Of a stretch of 64,000 nucleotides of DNA, positions 62,522 to 64,000 are shown one piece after another. The stretch is from an archaeon. Its GTDB lineage: Archaea > Asgardarchaeota > Thorarchaeia > Thorarchaeales > Thorarchaeaceae. Within the stretch, counting starts at the first letter, position 1. Every line of letters starts with the position of its first letter. The translations under genes were made by a program, and so were the position numbers. The stretch spans positions 90,614 through 154,613 of the forward strand of contig JAJRWI010000033.1 of the NCBI GenBank assembly GCA_024276825.1. Direction: 5' to 3'. The notes under the pieces were generated by a model, which had not been told where the DNA came from, searched no databases, and saw only the letters and a list, made by a program, of their open reading frames with translations.

Positions 62522-63712
62522 GTGGTGACTTGGAAGAGCCGTGGTCTAGAGGTGAAGGATTACCAGATATTCCTTCAACTCGATCGCAATCCATCGCAGA
62601 GCAATCTTGCAATTGCAAAAGAAGTCGGTCTATCCGCAGAGGCAGTGCGTATCAGACGTCAAGCACTGAAAAAATCTCGATTTCTAAGGGAAGATGCAAC
62701 TATTCATGATGCAATTCTGGGAGAACGTCGTCAGACGGAGATCCAGGCAGTGTATCACCCCAACAAGCTTGGTCTTCTCAGGCAGCATGTTCTCTTCAGA
62801 AACATAACTGACAGAAAGTCACTGAACTCGCTGAAGATGCTCTGTGATGTTCATCCTTATACGCATTATAGATCTGTTATGTACGGCCAAAACGCAACAC
62901 TCTATGTGCAGTTTGACATCCCTCCTGCCATCAGAAGAAACATGCAGATATTATACTCATCACTTCTTGAGAGAGGGCTTTACAAGAGTCTGGAAGTCAT
63001 TGATGAAAAATATGGGGTTTCCCAGAAGGCAGACTTTGCTCGCTGGAATATGGACGACAACTCTTGGACTCTCACATATCAACAAAAATCAAGTATTAGT
63101 GAGAGAACAAGCAAGATTGAGGACCTGTGGGAAGAGTTCATGAGGATGAAGAACAAGCCTCAAGCAGAGATTCTGCAACCTGCATTGGTCTATAACTTTG
63201 ACTCATTAGACATGCTCCTCCTCAGGGAGCTCACAATAAACTCACGAGTAACTATCAAGGACCTGGCAAAGGCTTACGGAAAAGACGCGTCTACTATCTC
63301 TCGCCGAATCGCTCGTATCCGTGAACTTGTTGCCCCCGAAGACTTGCTGTACTATAACTACTCGGTGTTCGACCTGACCTATGCACAGATAATCACTGGC
63401 GTGTTCAATAAGAACTCACATCTCGATGATGAGAGATTCTATCAGTTCATCAAGTCTGGAGTCTTGCCCTTTGAATGCAAGGGAGTCACAGATGGTCAGC
63501 AGTTCCTAATATACCTCCACACACCACCATCCTACGCTTCAGACTTTTCGGAGTTCTTCTGGGAGCATGCTGACAATGTGGAGATATTCCAGATGCAGCT
63601 GGGCAGCTCATTCACCTACTTCTTCTATCACGAGAACTATCTTGGCGATGGTATGTGGAAGACTGACAAGAAATACGTTCTCGATGATCCCCTCGCATCT
63701 ATTGACAATTAG
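62522..63712 (+). CDS. Two-HTH transcription regulator, Lrp-like
   Basis: About 396 residues from GTG 62522 (GTG 62525 in frame). N-terminal helix-turn-helix (QSNLAIAKEVGLSAEAVRIRRQAL), a middle alpha/beta region, a second helix-turn-helix (SRVTIKDLAKAYGKDASTISRRIAR, about 240-265) and a final alpha/beta domain. The plan is like the double Lrp at 49.1 kb, but the sequence differs. No membrane helix. It may act on the adjacent secreted-protein gene. Confidence 0.75.
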   Translation: MVTWKSRGLEVKDYQIFLQLDRNPSQSNLAIAKEVGLSAEAVRIRRQALKKSRFLREDATIHDAILGERRQTEIQAVYHPNKLGLLRQHVLFRNITDRKSLNSLKMLCDVHPYTHYRSVMYGQNATLYVQFDIPPAIRRNMQILYSSLLERGLYKSLEVIDEKYGVSQKADFARWNMDDNSWTLTYQQKSSISERTSKIEDLWEEFMRMKNKPQAEILQPALVYNFDSLDMLLLRELTINSRVTIKDLAKAYGKDASTISRRIARIRELVAPEDLLYYNYSVFDLTYAQIITGVFNKNSHLDDERFYQFIKSGVLPFECKGVTDGQQFLIYLHTPPSYASDFSEFFWEHADNVEIFQMQLGSSFTYFFYHENYLGDGMWKTDKKYVLDDPLASIDN

Positions 63713-63788
63713 TGCCACTTTCCAAGCCTACTTATTTGTAAAAATCTGGCACACCAGAACCAATTCATGTAAGGTGTGTCTGTCATTG

Positions 63789-64000
63789 GTGCGAGAGAAG
63801 AACCAAGGCCCCAGAATAACCGAAGAGAAAGAGACTGTTGAACGAATGATTCGCTACTATTGCACAAAGAAGCATGATACATCTGAACTATGTGAGAGCT
63901 GCACCGAACTCCTTCATTATGCACATCGGCGTCTGGAGTTCTGTCGATTTGGTGAGGACAAGCCATCCTGCCGCAAATGTCCTGTTCATTGCTATAGTCC
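63789..64000 (+). CDS. YgbA-like (nitrous oxide-stimulated promoter family) protein, partial
   Basis: Starts at GTG 63789 or TTG 63786 and runs off the right edge. About 70 residues are visible, with the family's cysteine pattern: YYCTKKH, LCESCTELLHYAHRRLEFC, then CRKCPVHCYSP. Members are small Cys-rich proteins linked with nitrosative stress in bacteria; the cysteines may bind zinc or an Fe-S cluster. Confidence 0.8.
   Translation, partial: MREKNQGPRITEEKETVERMIRYYCTKKHDTSELCESCTELLHYAHRRLEFCRFGEDKPSCRKCPVHCYS

Noticed and set aside
1..64000. CRISPR array, tRNA, rRNA or insertion sequence
   Set aside because: Scanned by eye on both strands. I found no regularly spaced repeats, cloverleaf with a GTTCRA loop in a gap, rRNA blocks or transposase motif. 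A short or divergent tRNA could still be missed.

Overview
This window is archaeal chromosomal DNA. It opens with the archaeal proteasome/exosome gene string (psmA, SBDS, rrp4, rrp41, rrp42). Genes are densely packed, many start at GTG or TTG behind strong Shine-Dalgarno sequences, and TATA-like boxes sit about 25 bases upstream of several starts. No rRNA, tRNA, CRISPR array or insertion sequence was recognised. The mix of a CIA2-like protein, a Zc3h12a-type NYN nuclease, several heterodisulfide reductase (Hdr) sets, group 3b and group 4 [NiFe] hydrogenases and many surface-protein/HTH pairs fits an Asgard-type anaerobe (Thor- or Loki-like). That placement is inference, not proof. The Hdr genes occur without any methyl-CoM reductase gene in the window.

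Layout. 1-3452: proteasome/SBDS/exosome operon, minus strand. 3.6-7.3 kb: a small membrane protein and a Zn/Mn-type ABC importer. 7.4-20.1 kb: an electron-transfer island with group 3b hydrogenase (hydBGDA), a double-length HdrA, a DUF2096-like protein, HdrB, HdrC and a second double-length HdrA fused to MvhD. 20.2-21.3 kb: one reading frame cut by three stops. 21.8-24.1 kb: acidic surface protein plus membrane HTH protein. 24.1-28.3 kb: two HdrC/HdrB pairs arranged as mirror images around a radical SAM gene. 28.3-29.8 kb: a second surface protein/membrane HTH pair. 30-35.6 kb: 2-oxoacid:ferredoxin oxidoreductase korDA, a PAS histidine kinase, korB, korC. 35.6-39.7 kb: a compact membrane hydrogenase or complex-I-like operon A-B-C-D-H-I that keeps the Ni-binding cysteines. 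39.8-43 kb: 2-hydroxyacyl-CoA dehydratase/benzoyl-CoA reductase-type genes with activator. 43-53.5 kb: mixed housekeeping genes (acyl-CoA ligase, PAS protein, carbonic anhydrase-like protein, FTR1 permease, double Lrp regulator, S-adenosylhomocysteinase, flavodoxin, a frameshifted HD hydrolase, CIA2-like protein, NYN nuclease). 53.7-56.5 kb: two tandem ArsB/NhaD transporters. 56.6-64 kb: phosphoesterase, GlcD-type flavoprotein, secreted subtilase with FN3 repeats, a third surface protein/HTH pair and the start of a YgbA-like gene.

How it fits together. The centre of the window is ferredoxin-, NAD(P)H- and H2-linked redox chemistry. Kor would make reduced ferredoxin from 2-oxoacids, the membrane hydrogenase could couple ferredoxin oxidation to H2 and ion translocation, the group 3b hydrogenase links NAD(P)H and H2, and the Hdr sets are candidates for flavin-based electron bifurcation or confurcation with unknown disulfide-like acceptors. 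The acyl-CoA ligase, 2-hydroxyacyl-CoA dehydratase and GlcD-type dehydrogenase suggest growth on organic and hydroxy acids. Three loci (20.2-21.3, 43.5-44.0, 52.5 kb) show stops or a frameshift inside otherwise coherent reading frames. They may be decaying genes, assembly errors or recoding.
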